Shown: piece by piece, positions 1-9,685 of the stretch
Layout of the letters: the number at the start of each line of letters is the position of its first letter
Numbering within the stretch: position 1 is the first letter of the stretch
Source of the DNA: Bacteroidales bacterium UBA4345
GTDB taxonomy: Bacteria > Bacteroidota > Bacteroidia > Bacteroidales > Paludibacteraceae
DNA: 64,000 nt
Reading direction: 5' to 3'
Assembly (NCBI GenBank): GCA_002396385.1
Contig: DGTD01000018.1
Coordinates: 15,862-79,861 of the forward strand
Notes under the pieces: model-generated
What the model was told of the DNA's origin: nothing
The model's database searches: none
What the model saw: only the letters and a program-made list of their open reading frames with translations
Position numbers and translations under genes: made by a program

Positions 1-246
1 ATAGTCAGCGACATCTTCGAGGAGAGCCCTATCCAACTCAACCTTTTCGACCACATAGGGAACCGGAAAGACAGAAGCGCACTCATGAAAACGATCGACG
101 CCATCAACCAAAAATACGGAATCAAGACGGTTCAACTAGTCATTGAGGGAACGAAGCAGGAACCCTGGAAAACGAAGTGCGATTTCCGCACGCCCAACTA
201 TCTGACAAGTCTGGACGAAATAATGGTGATTAAGGATTATACATAA
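1..246 (+). CDS. umuC: DNA polymerase V catalytic subunit UmuC, C-terminal end (partial)
   Basis: The window opens inside this gene; frame 1 is open from base 1 to the TAA at 244-246 (81 codons). The residues match the end of UmuC-type Y-family polymerases: a basic RKDRSALMKTIDAINQKYG stretch followed by RTPNYLTSLDEIMVIK, the short C-terminal region (DUF4113-like) typical of UmuC rather than DinB. UmuC with UmuD' carries out error-prone translesion synthesis in the SOS response. The polymerase core and any umuD lie outside the window, so catalytic residues cannot be checked. It converges with the DXS-like gene 84 bases downstream. Family assignment is good; DinB is the less likely alternative. 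Confidence 0.8.
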   Translation: MVSDIFEESPIQLNLFDHIGNRKDRSALMKTIDAINQKYGIKTVQLVIEGTKQEPWKTKCDFRTPNYLTSLDEIMVIKDYT

Positions 247-329
247 AACAAACCACACTGCTGGTTAAGGACAAGCCGTTTGGGCTTACCTGCATGCGTA
301 GAACGGACTTCGAAGGACAGAACGGATAT

Positions 330-2084
330 TTAAATAAAGCGTTTCACCCTTTCAACAATTTTATCGGCCGTAATTCCCAACGATTCAAGCAGTTGTTGCG
401 GATTATAGCGGTCGTAGAATTTCTTTTCAAGCCCCAGGTTGACCACCTTCATGTCCGACGTTCCATAAAACGACGCTATTTTTTCACCGAAGCCGCCATC
501 TACAATACCGTCTTCCAACGTAACGACAAGGCTGTGACCAGACTTCAGGCTATTCAGAAGTTCTTTATCCAAACCGCTGGCAAACCGTGGATTGATAAGA
601 GTCGGCTTAAAGCCTAATTCCTTTTCGATAGCGGCAGCCGCCTCTTCACCCTTTTGGAAGAAATCGCCAAGGGCGACAATAGCCACCTTCTCACCCAACT
701 GTTCCACCTTGTACTGATTGATGTTTCCGAACGACATGTCGGCAGCACGGTGCGCCACCGCATTACCCGGAATCAGAATCAAGACAGGGTATTCCCGTTG
801 GTCAATAGACCAGTCGAGCATATTGACGTACTCTTCGGCACTCGACGGGCAGAGCACCACCAAATCGGGTATATTTGTAAATGCCGCCAAGCCGAAGATT
901 CCGAGGTGCGTCACATCGGTCAGGCCATCGAAAGCGGTGTAATTCATCAGCATTGTGATTGGGGCTTTGTTGATGCATACATCTTGTGAGATTTGGTCGT
1001 AGGCACGCTGAAGGAACGTCATGTTGGTAACCACCAGCGGTTTGGCCCCATTTGTAGCAATACCCGACGCAATGGCAACAGCGGCCTCTTCGGCAATACC
1101 CGTGTCAATATATTGCCGGCCGAGTTGCGCACGTTCCTCAATCCCCAATCCGACCGACATAGGCATAGCAGGAGTCACAACAATGAAATCCTTGTCGTTC
1201 CGGGCCTTGTCGAGAATGTATCGTGATGTGATACTAGTATACGACTCGCCACTACCGAAATCGAGGGTCGGCTTGCCCGTTGCACGGTCAAACGGCAGAC
1301 ACCAGTGCCAAGCCTCCCTGTTTTCTTCGGCCAGACGGTAGCCTTTCCCTTTCTGTGTATGTATATGAACAACAACCGGGTGCTTTGAATCTTTCACTTT
1401 CTCAAACACATTGATGAGCGCAGCAATGTCGTTGCCGTTTTCCTCATATACGTAATCCAGTCCGAACGCGCGGAACCAGTTGTTTTGTGCTTGACCATTG
1501 CTTTCACGCAAATCTTTAAGGTTCTGGTAAATGCCACCATGGTTTTCAGCGATGGCCTGTTCGTTGTCGTTGACAATAACAATGAAATTGCTGCCCAGTT
1601 CCGAGCCTGCGACGTTGAGGGCTTCCATCGCCTCACCGCCCGAGAGGGAACCGTCGCCTATAACTGCCACAATATTCTCACTGCGACCCAGAATGTCTCG
1701 TCCTTTGGCAAGTCCAAGGGCAAGAGCCACCGATGTGGAAGTATGTCCGATGTTGAAAAAGTCGTGTTGGCTTTCCCCGGGGTTGCTATAGCCCGAATCT
1801 TCAGAAAAACGGGAATCGTCGATGTAACCGGCCTTGCGCCCTGTAAGGATTTTGTGGGTATAACTTTGGTGCGACACATCGAAAACGAACTTGTCGGTCG
1901 GAGAATCGAACACATAGTGCAAGGCAATGGTAGCCTCAACGAAACCAAAGTTAGGGCCAAAGTGTCCACCAATTTTAGTAAGACGGTTGAACAATGCCTC
2001 GCGAATCTCTTCCGCAAGACTCTTCATATCGTTGACCGATAGTTTTTTCACATCGGCAGGAGCGTTGATTTTGTCTAATATCAT
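330..2084 (-). CDS. DXS-like thiamine-diphosphate-dependent transketolase-family enzyme (1-deoxy-D-xylulose-5-phosphate synthase homologue)
   Basis: A 584-aa protein with the DXS domain order: TPP-binding half, pyrimidine-binding half, C-terminal transketolase domain. Seen: GGHFG near residue 39 (TPP-contacting His kept), DVSHQSYTHKILTGR, the GDGSLSGGEAMEALN...NDNEQ TPP/Mg motif, GIAEEAAVAIASG with the catalytic Glu, and FLQRAYDQISQDV. It is shorter than usual DXS (about 620-640 aa). Aligned by eye to E. coli DXS, the GAP-phosphate-binding DRAG arginine is replaced (NYTAFDG), the Asp of ADGQTHQG is Thr, and the YPRGNAV arginine is missing (IPGNAV). Known DXS makes deoxyxylulose 5-phosphate from pyruvate and glyceraldehyde 3-phosphate for isoprenoid, thiamine and pyridoxal synthesis. 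These changes suggest a paralogue with another acceptor, or a divergent DXS. Family is certain; substrate is not. Confidence 0.8.
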   Translation of the reverse strand: MILDKINAPADVKKLSVNDMKSLAEEIREALFNRLTKIGGHFGPNFGFVEATIALHYVFDSPTDKFVFDVSHQSYTHKILTGRKAGYIDDSRFSEDSGYSNPGESQHDFFNIGHTSTSVALALGLAKGRDILGRSENIVAVIGDGSLSGGEAMEALNVAGSELGSNFIVIVNDNEQAIAENHGGIYQNLKDLRESNGQAQNNWFRAFGLDYVYEENGNDIAALINVFEKVKDSKHPVVVHIHTQKGKGYRLAEENREAWHWCLPFDRATGKPTLDFGSGESYTSITSRYILDKARNDKDFIVVTPAMPMSVGLGIEERAQLGRQYIDTGIAEEAAVAIASGIATNGAKPLVVTNMTFLQRAYDQISQDVCINKAPITMLMNYTAFDGLTDVTHLGIFGLAAFTNIPDLVVLCPSSAEEYVNMLDWSIDQREYPVLILIPGNAVAHRAADMSFGNINQYKVEQLGEKVAIVALGDFFQKGEEAAAAIEKELGFKPTLINPRFASGLDKELLNSLKSGHSLVVTLEDGIVDGGFGEKIASFYGTSDMKVVNLGLEKKFYDRYNPQQLLESLGITADKIVERVKRFI

Positions 2085-2148
2085 ATCGAATAAGAATTAA
2101 CCACACCAGTGGATTTGTTTTTATCTTTTACTTATACACAAAAATACC

Positions 2149-2156
2149 ATATTACC
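2149..2156 (-). promoter_or_regulatory. Bacteroidota -7 promoter element for the DXS-like gene
   Basis: On the minus strand this reads TATTTTTG, an exact match to the Bacteroidota -7 consensus TAnnTTTG, 64 nt upstream of the ATG at 2084. No clear -33 TTTG was found at the right distance. Confidence 0.5.
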
Positions 2157-2333
2157 GGCATTCGGAAGAAAAACATAATTCGGGGAAAATTACCAATTTT
2201 TCGGTTGTCACACCAATAGCCTCATAGTCCGTTTCTTTTCAACCGCCTGTATGAGGCGCCATGTTTTAAACGTCGGGGCACCCTACAATTCTTTTCAAAA
2301 ATTGGAGATTCCTTTCAATACACCCCCAATGAC

Positions 2334-2395
2334 TTCATTTTCCATATAATTGGATTCATCGTCCATATTTCCAGATTCTACGGTTTATAAATTTG
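2334..2395 (+). promoter_or_regulatory. Promoter and candidate hybrid-two-component-system operator of the acetylesterase gene
   Basis: Two 14-bp direct repeats, TTCATTTTCCATAT (2334-2347) and TTCATCGTCCATAT (2355-2368), match at 12 of 14 positions and have a 21-bp period, that is two helical turns. Exactly 19 bp separate the second copy from the -7 box TAAATTTG at 2388-2395, and the ATG follows 29 nt later. The lyase promoter at 9686-9747 has the same period and gap with a related repeat. AraC-type regulators bind paired direct repeats with such spacing, so the split regulator encoded between the two enzymes is the obvious candidate binder. The binding itself is inferred. Confidence 0.65.
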
Positions 2396-2424
2396 GGACA
2401 CGAAAAACTACAAGCAGATACACC

Positions 2425-5400
2425 ATGAAAAGAATTATCACATTAATGTGTTTGTTGTGCAGCATTGCACTAACAGCACTGGGCCAATACAGAGTCATAC
2501 CGATTGGCGACTCTACCGTACAGGACTATAACGACGGCTATGCGCCAAGGAAAGGTTGGGGACAAATGCTTCCCTTCTTCTTCGACAAAACGAAAGTCAC
2601 CGTCATGAACAAAGCCATTGGCGGTACCAGTTCGAAAAGTTACTACGAGAAGCATTGGGCGGCTGTCCGCGACAACCTGAAAGCGGGCGACTTCGTTCTC
2701 ATCCAGTTCGGCATCAACGACAGGAACAGCTCCGACGCCAACCGCTATGCGCCAGGCGACGTATTCAAAAGCTACATCAAGAAGTTTGTAGACGACACCC
2801 GCGCCAAGAAGGCAAATCCCGTTCTGGTTTCTACGGTTCGCCGCTGCGCCTGGACTAACGGGAAACCCTACGACTCTTACCACGAGCACCCACAACTGAT
2901 GCGCGATATGGCGAAAACCCTCAACACTCCGCTTATCGACCTCGACAAGTTCTGCTACGACCTTTTTGTGGGACAAGGCGAACTTTACGCTACCCGCTTC
3001 CTTACCATGAACCTTGTTGCCGGCGAGTATGCGAACTACCCGAAAGGGAACACCGACCAGGTACACTACCAGGAGATGGGCGCTATAGAAAATGCGCGCT
3101 TCGTTACAGAAAGCATAGAAAAAAGCACAAACGCCGATTTGAAGAAATTGGCCGCATGTACCCTTCCACGACACAAAGTAACCATCACCATCAACGACAA
3201 GACGAAATCGAAAGCCATTACCCGCAGCGCCGACTACCCCGCTGGCATTAATGTGACCCTGAAGACCATCAGCCAAGACAAGGCTAAATTTCTGAGATGG
3301 GAAGACGGCGACAAGAAGGTAATCGCCACCAAAACGCTTTACACCTTGAAAATGGGTGACAAAGACGTCACTTACAAAGCCGTCTACGAAAGTGACATTA
3401 AGGATGATGAGCCCATAACAGTGAAGCCCGAACTGAAAATCGACAACGCGATGAAGGCTCTTGTGGCTTCCAAAGCAAAAAGCTATAAATGGTTCTTCAA
3501 CAACAAGGAGATTGGCGGTGAGACAAAATCAACACTTAAAATCACCAACAATGGCACCTATGCTGTTGAAATGGTGCTGGAAGACGGCACAAAAACAAGA
3601 CTCGACGTTTGCGTAACCATCGGTAGCGACGGCGTTATTAGGAAGGTTTACCTTATTGGCGACTCTACAGTGTGCAATTATAAGGACTCGCAATACCCGA
3701 TGACAGGCTGGGGCATGGTCTTGAAATACTTTTTCAACAACGACATCCAGATTATCAACCACGCTATTGGCGGGCGCAGTTCCCGCAGTTTCAGAGAGCA
3801 AGGACGCTGGAAGGCCGTATTAAACGTACTCGCACCAGGCGACTTTGTCTTCATCCAGTTCGGCCACAACGACCGCGACACCAAGCCAGAACGATACACC
3901 TCTGTACCCGACTACAAAATGCGGCTAGACTCGTTCATAACGGAAGCCAGGGCGAAAGGTGCCATTCCGGTACTGGTTTCACCAATGGTGATGAACGCCT
4001 GGAAAAACGGAACCATGAGGAACATCTTCACAGAAAACGGGAACGATTACCGCGGTGCCATGGCCGAAGTGGCGAAAAAACGCAATTGTCCGTTCGTTGA
4101 CTTGAACATGCTATCGTTCAACTATTTCAAACAATTCAACAGCGACTACCTCGCCCGATTCTACTACAACAACTACGTGGCTGGCGAATATGCGAACTAC
4201 CCGAAAGGCAGCACCGACAACACCCACTTCCAAGAAATGGGTGCCATTACCCTCTGCAGCTTTATTGCTGATGCGCTGAAACAGATTGACGACCCTTACA
4301 CAAAAGCATTGGTCAGCTATATGAAGCCAACTTACCAACTGTCGGTAGAGGCGAACACCGAAAAACCGGGTGCCATCAGCAACTCCATCAAACTGCCTGC
4401 GGGAACGCCTGTTACTGTTAAGGTTCTGCCTGCGACGGGGAAATTATTTGAAAATTGGAACAACAACGGCAACAATGCCTCCACAAAAACCCTCTACCGC
4501 TTCACCATGCCTGCAAAAACAGCAAAACTCACTGCTATTTTCAAAGGCGGGACAGCCGTAAAAGAAAACATTCCCGACACATTTGAAGCTGGCGACAAAA
4601 AGGTGGCCTATTTTACCGATCCTTCTGCCACAGACTATGATAACGACGAAATTCTGCCGATGCTGAAAAAGACAAAAGGACTTTTCGTTGAGGAATTTGA
4701 CGCACAAGAGGCAGAAACAGACCTCAGCGGGTTTGACGTGGTAGTAATCAGCGAAATTTGTCCATCGACCGCTCCTGCAATGGAGCAGCTCCAACACATG
4801 GAAAAACCGACACTCAACATGAAAGTGCACGCCTACAAGAATGCGGTTGGCGCTTGGAAGTGGGCGACAAACGGTTTCGGCGACAATACCCTTCAAACAA
4901 CCATTGAAGTACGCCCAGAAAAAGTCAACCACCCTATCTTTAAAGGTATTGACTTATCAGGCGGGAATGAAATCAAGCTGCTCGACAACGTCAACAACAA
5001 AGGACTTACCTTCATGAATGCCAGCGGTTTCACCGGTGTGGACGGTAAGGTGGAAGAAATTGCCGCCATTGCCGGACAAGAACAGACCAACATCCTTGAA
5101 ATAAAAGCAGGAACCACCATTAACAGTGTAAAATTACAGAACAAAATGCTACAGATTGGCATCAACTCCAGTTCTTACGGAGAGCTGACAACTTCGGCAG
5201 AAACCCTTCTCGTTAACGGCATATTCTACCTGTTAGAGCCAGAAGATTTGACCAACAGCGGAAATACCATCAGCGAGAACGCATACAGTATAGTAATGGC
5301 TGGCAACGGCGAACTAACCGTTTTCGGTTACTATAGCGAAGCGACCCCGCTCTCCATTTTCAACACTTCGGGAGTGGTACTCGCCCAATTTTGGCTGCAA

Positions 5401-5496
5401 CCAAATGTAGCAAGTCAGACCTTTGACCTTTCAAACCTTCCAACAGGAATTTATATAGCTAAGACAAAGGACATTACCATAAAAATTTTAAATTGA
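2425..5496 (+). CDS. Secreted tandem CE12 rhamnogalacturonan acetylesterase with ThuA-like domain and T9SS sorting tail
   Basis: The chosen start is the ATG at 2425, which directly gives a signal peptide (MKRIITLMCLLCSIALTALG) and lies 29 nt after the -7 box; an in-frame upstream ATG at 2350 would sit inside the operator. The product is 1,023 aa. Domains: first SGNH/GDSL esterase of the CE12 type (about 22-235; GDST with Ser30, GG, GIND, D211/H214); an InlB-like beta repeat and an Ig-like segment; a second CE12 domain (about 408-625; GDST with Ser414, GHND, D598/H601); another InlB-like repeat; a ThuA-like domain (about 725-950); and a T9SS type A tail (about 953-1023). CE12 enzymes remove acetyl groups from rhamnogalacturonan I. 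Both active sites look intact. The same ThuA-like domain occurs in the lyase at 9779-12787, so the two enzymes should act together outside the cell. Confidence 0.88.
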   Translation: MKRIITLMCLLCSIALTALGQYRVIPIGDSTVQDYNDGYAPRKGWGQMLPFFFDKTKVTVMNKAIGGTSSKSYYEKHWAAVRDNLKAGDFVLIQFGINDRNSSDANRYAPGDVFKSYIKKFVDDTRAKKANPVLVSTVRRCAWTNGKPYDSYHEHPQLMRDMAKTLNTPLIDLDKFCYDLFVGQGELYATRFLTMNLVAGEYANYPKGNTDQVHYQEMGAIENARFVTESIEKSTNADLKKLAACTLPRHKVTITINDKTKSKAITRSADYPAGINVTLKTISQDKAKFLRWEDGDKKVIATKTLYTLKMGDKDVTYKAVYESDIKDDEPITVKPELKIDNAMKALVASKAKSYKWFFNNKEIGGETKSTLKITNNGTYAVEMVLEDGTKTRLDVCVTIGSDGVIRKVYLIGDSTVCNYKDSQYPMTGWGMVLKYFFNNDIQIINHAIGGRSSRSFREQGRWKAVLNVLAPGDFVFIQFGHNDRDTKPERYTSVPDYKMRLDSFITEARAKGAIPVLVSPMVMNAWKNGTMRNIFTENGNDYRGAMAEVAKKRNCPFVDLNMLSFNYFKQFNSDYLARFYYNNYVAGEYANYPKGSTDNTHFQEMGAITLCSFIADALKQIDDPYTKALVSYMKPTYQLSVEANTEKPGAISNSIKLPAGTPVTVKVLPATGKLFENWNNNGNNASTKTLYRFTMPAKTAKLTAIFKGGTAVKENIPDTFEAGDKKVAYFTDPSATDYDNDEILPMLKKTKGLFVEEFDAQEAETDLSGFDVVVISEICPSTAPAMEQLQHMEKPTLNMKVHAYKNAVGAWKWATNGFGDNTLQTTIEVRPEKVNHPIFKGIDLSGGNEIKLLDNVNNKGLTFMNASGFTGVDGKVEEIAAIAGQEQTNILEIKAGTTINSVKLQNKMLQIGINSSSYGELTTSAETLLVNGIFYLLEPEDLTNSGNTISENAYSIVMAGNGELTVFGYYSEATPLSIFNTSGVVLAQFWLQPNVASQTFDLSNLPTGIYIAKTKDITIKILN

Positions 5497-5562
5497 TAGT
5501 AACATTACTTTTTATTTTAAACCTAATTCCATAACGCAACAAGAGAACTTTAACTATGCAGA

Positions 5563-5595
5563 CAGGAACCTTCACACGGAGGTTCCTGTTTTTTT
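5563..5595 (+). terminator. Rho-independent terminator of the acetylesterase gene
   Basis: Perfect 9-bp stem CAGGAACCT/AGGTTCCTG (5563-5571 with 5580-5588), 8-nt loop, then a run of seven T. Confidence 0.9.
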
Positions 5596-5690
5596 ATATT
5601 CCTATTCGGAGAAAACGATTTATATAAAATTCTGCTATATTTACAGAATAACTGCAAATTGGCGACTACGCACCATGAAACAACACATCA

Positions 5691-7199
5691 ATGAATAGGG
5701 TCATTCTCTACATAGTATTGTTTTTCAGTTCCTTCGTTTATACATGCCGTATAAATGCAGGCCAATACGTATTTTCCCATTTCACAACCCGGGAAGGCCT
5801 GTCAAGCAACCACATTCACGACATTGCGCAAGACCCTAACGGATTTATATGGATAGCCACACACTATGGAATTTGCAGATTCAACGGGACAACATTCCAC
5901 AATTTTGTGGCCAGCGACTATCCGACCATGTTCCGCAACGACATCTACCACTCCTTTCTAATGAAGGACGGAGAAGTTGCCTTTGGCAGTTCAAAAGGTA
6001 CTCTTGTATCCTACAACAGCCGATCGGACAGCTTTACCGACTACTCACCGACCGGCTCTTTCTACTACGACATTACGGGTTACACCCTATGCCCAGACGG
6101 AGAAGAACTGATTTCAACAACCGAAGGTGTCTATTCCTACATTTCCCAGCACAAAAAAATACAGTTCAAGCCCATTGTGCCCAAAGGGACTGCCGTCTAC
6201 GAACTGTTTAAAGACCACCACAACCAGTATTGGCTAGGGACACACCGGGGAGTTACACTTTACCGGGAAACAGGCGAAAAAATTAAAGGTTTTGAAGTAC
6301 TGGAACAAATCAACGAGCAAATCAACAATATCTGCCAGCCCGACAAATCAACCATTCTGCTCTGTTCGTCAACAGGGTCTTTATGGATGGTGGAGGTTGG
6401 TGACAACGGGGAATTCAAGCACCTGAAAAAGGTTGATACTCCTTTCAGAAACATCTCAGAAATCTGTCTCGACGGCTCCTCTATTTGGATTGGGACTGCA
6501 GGTGCGGGACTTTGGAAGGCGAGCTACCAGAAAAAAGGACTCACGTTCGAGAGGTGCATGCCCATCAATCGCGATGATAGCGATTTACGCAAGATTTCGG
6601 CCTTGTTTAAAGACGCAGACGGGAATATATGGGTAGGGACACAAAATACCGGACTTTGGCGTGTAACCCCCGTCTGGCAGGCAGCAGTCGCCTTCTCCTC
6701 CGACTTGGGCATTCCAACCGTAACTGGCACCTCTTTTTATGTAAACAGCCGCAACGAGCTACTTCTGGGGACCGACGGACAGGGACTTTTCGTCCTCGAC
6801 TCCCTTTACAACATAAAACGCCACCTCACCGAAAGCGACGGGCTCTCGGCTAACAGCATATTGTCGATAACCCCCTATAAGAGCCATTGTCTGGTTTCGT
6901 ACTGGGGAGGCGAGCTTTCGGATCTGCAACCAGACTCATACCAAAACAGAAAAATAGCCTATAACGGAATAGACAAGCCCTCGTACACCGCAAAATTTGC
7001 AAATTCCACATCCAACAACGAGATATGGGTGTGCACATCGGGCGACGGAGTCTATAAAGGTTCCGAGCAGAACGGCTGGGAACGGCTGCACTTCCCTGAA
7101 AACGCAGGTTTCGGACAACCCCTGCAAGACCAATGGATCAACCACGTGTGCTTTTCGCCACAAGCGACTTGGATTGCGACCACCCCGTATGGAGGGTAG
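5691..7199 (+). CDS. Hybrid two-component system sensor, N-terminal sensor part (gene split by a frameshift)
   Basis: This 502-codon frame starts with a signal peptide (MNRVILYIVLFFSSFVYTCR) and the usual hybrid-sensor opening YVFSHFTTREGLSSNHIHDIAQDPNGFIWIATHYGICRFNG. Repeats of the form DxxGNIWVGTxxxGL mark two-component regulator propeller (Reg_prop) blades, the periplasmic ligand-sensing beta-propeller. It ends at TAG 7197-7199 in the middle of a blade (WIATTPYGG). The sequence continues without loss in the next frame (VGSDGQYRALF). Adding one G to the run at 7194-7196 restores one reading frame of 1,326 codons. In this family the propeller binds an oligosaccharide released by the cognate enzymes; here RG-I fragments are the likely signal, inferred from the flanking CE12 and PL11 genes. 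Either inactivated or a sequencing error. Confidence 0.85.
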   Translation: MNRVILYIVLFFSSFVYTCRINAGQYVFSHFTTREGLSSNHIHDIAQDPNGFIWIATHYGICRFNGTTFHNFVASDYPTMFRNDIYHSFLMKDGEVAFGSSKGTLVSYNSRSDSFTDYSPTGSFYYDITGYTLCPDGEELISTTEGVYSYISQHKKIQFKPIVPKGTAVYELFKDHHNQYWLGTHRGVTLYRETGEKIKGFEVLEQINEQINNICQPDKSTILLCSSTGSLWMVEVGDNGEFKHLKKVDTPFRNISEICLDGSSIWIGTAGAGLWKASYQKKGLTFERCMPINRDDSDLRKISALFKDADGNIWVGTQNTGLWRVTPVWQAAVAFSSDLGIPTVTGTSFYVNSRNELLLGTDGQGLFVLDSLYNIKRHLTESDGLSANSILSITPYKSHCLVSYWGGELSDLQPDSYQNRKIAYNGIDKPSYTAKFANSTSNNEIWVCTSGDGVYKGSEQNGWERLHFPENAGFGQPLQDQWINHVCFSPQATWIATTPYGG

Positions 7200-9670
7200 G
7201 CAGCGACGGACAATACCGGGCCCTGTTTCCCGACACAGAAACAAATACCACCCACAACCCAACAGAACTGCACCAGTGCGCTGTTGACGAGACAGGCAAC
7301 TGCTACCTTGCAACAAGCGACGGGGTCTACCGTTGCCCCGCCAACAGCAATTTGTTCGAGAAGCTAGCGTTCCTGCCAGCAGGTTCTTACGGTTCCATCT
7401 ACTACGAGGGTAACGACCGGTTTTGGACCAGCGGCACCAACGGAATTGTCTCCTTCTCATTCCAAAAGAAAACTTTTTGCAATGAAGTAGACGCCCTCGA
7501 CGGGTACGACCGCAATTTCTTCATTCCCAGAGCTATATACAAAGACCGGCAAAACCATTTCTTTTTTGGTACCAAACAGGGTTTTGTGGTAGTAAACGAC
7601 AAGATAGCGGAACTTAAGACAAAAGTCCACGTTGAGTGGTCGGACCTTTATTCGCGCGGGGTCAGGGTAAAAGTCGACAGCACGGGACTGCTTCCGACCT
7701 CACTAGCGTATCTTGACCAACTGCGCCTTACCTACGACCAGACCGACATCAGTTTGAAATTTGATGTTGTCAACCTCGACTTCCGCAACTCCATCAACGC
7801 ATTTTACCGAATTGGCGGCCTAGACACCACCTGGGTACCTGTCGACAAAGACCATTCAATAGCAATCACCCAGCTATCGCCTGGCGATTACCAATTAGAA
7901 GTCCGCTTCTTCAGCAAAGGCGAACTGCTAGACGGAGTAGGACTGCAAATGGGTATTCAAGTGTCACCGCCCTGGTGGCGCACGTGGTGGTTCTACACCC
8001 TGCTCACCCTGTGCATTGTTACCGCTGCAATACTATTCTTCTACTACCGTATCCGCACCATAACCCGGCAGAAAAAGGAATTGGAACAGAAAGTGGCAGA
8101 ACGAACGCACGAACTGAGCGAAGCCAACCTGTCGCTCCAACAGCGGGAAAAAGAAGTGGAACTCCAAAACGAGATGCTGCACAGTGCGCTTAAAGACAAA
8201 GACCAACTGGTTTCTATTGTTGCCCACGACCTGAAGAACCCTATGTTCTCGATTGTAGGCTCGCTGGAAGACCTGCTGCGTACCGAAGAAGCGAAAGACA
8301 ACACCCTGCTCCGCCAGGTTTACCACGCATCGTCTGTTCTGCAAGGACAGATGCTAAAACTATTGGATTGGGCAACCGAGAACAAGATTACAGCCACCTG
8401 TGAATATCAGGACATCGACCTAAAGGAGATTGTGGCAGAAGTGGCCGCATTGGCACACGGAATGCTCAGCGACAAACGTGTGAAACTGAACGTTGACATA
8501 AACATAAACCACTACGTCTATGCCGACCCGAGAATGCTGTCGACCATCGTCAGAAACCTGCTGACGAACGCCATAAAGTTCAGTCCGGAAGGTGCTACAG
8601 TTAAGCTGGAAGGATGCGAAACAGACGGGCGCGCACGCATCTCGGTTAAAGACGAAGGGGTGGGTATGACTCAGGAAACCATCGGCAAACTCCTCTCCGG
8701 CATACGTACAACACATTTGGGGACCGCCTCGGAAAAAGGTTACGGACTGGGATTCGGCATCATACAAGAGTTTGTAAAACAGAACCAGGGAACGCTGGAT
8801 ATAAAAAGCGAGATAGGGAAAGGAACCTCTATAGACGTTGAACTCGTTTTAACCGGGAAAGCAATAGAGAAAAAGACCAAGCGGACGACTGCCGCCACCC
8901 CGGCCATTGAAATAAACAGAGAGCTTCTGGAAGGGAAAACCATTCTGGTTGTGGACGACGATCCGCTAATCTTGCTCCACCTTAAAGCCCTTTTGTCGAA
9001 ATTTGTGAACGTCCTCACTGCCGATAACGGAGAAGACGGACTGCTGTTGGCAAAGAACAACATACCCGACCTTATTCTGAGCGACGTTGATATGCCCAAA
9101 ATGAATGGAATGGAAATGTTCGATGCCATAAAAGAGAATTCGGTGACCTCGAACGTCCCATTTCTGTTTATTTCCGCTATAAACGAAGAGGCGCTACGCA
9201 TCCGCGGTCTCTCGCGCGGAGCCATCGACTATATACCCAAGCCTTTCAACGAGCAGGAAATCATTATGAAGGTCTGCAACGTCCTCTCAGTGCTGAAAAA
9301 GCAGCAGCTATCGGTACTGCTGAAAGCCATGAACGGGGAAGAGCAGAAAAAGGAAGAAGTAAACCCACTATTGGACCAACTGCTTGATGTGGTAAAAGAA
9401 CATTACCAAGAACCGGGCTACTCGTTCGACGACATAGCAAGCGCACTGGGACTTAGCAAATCGACACTAACACGCCGGTTGAAATCGCTAACCGACAAAT
9501 CGCCAGTAGAAATATTGTCGGACTACCGGCTCAACAAGGCAAAGCAACTGTTACTCTCGGGAAGCGAGACTGTAAGCGACGTGGCCTATGCGGTAGGGTT
9601 TAACGACCCCCTCTACTTCAGCAAAAAATTTAAAGAGGCATTTGGCTGTCCGCCCTCTAAAATCAAGTAA
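7197..9670 (+). CDS. Hybrid two-component system, C-terminal part: propeller end, Y_Y_Y, histidine kinase, receiver, AraC-type regulator (split by frameshift)
   Basis: Continuation of the preceding frame after the apparent 1-nt loss; the nearest in-frame ATG is at 7133, but that start gives an unrelated leader. Order, in residues of the restored 1,326-aa protein: last propeller blades; Y_Y_Y domain before the membrane; one transmembrane helix near 766-786 (FYTLLTLCIVTAAILFF); a coiled linker; HisKA with AHDLKNP (phospho-His about 846); HATPase with NLLTNAIKFS and GYGLGFGI; receiver domain DVDMPKMNG (phospho-Asp about 1132); AraC helix-turn-helix ending SDVAYAVGFNDPLYFSKKFKEAFG. Every domain is complete, so only the frameshift argues against function. 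It probably activates the flanking acetylesterase and lyase genes through the repeats at 2334-2368 and 9686-9720 (inference). Confidence 0.87.
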
Positions 9671-9685
9671 AAAAACAGGGTTGGA

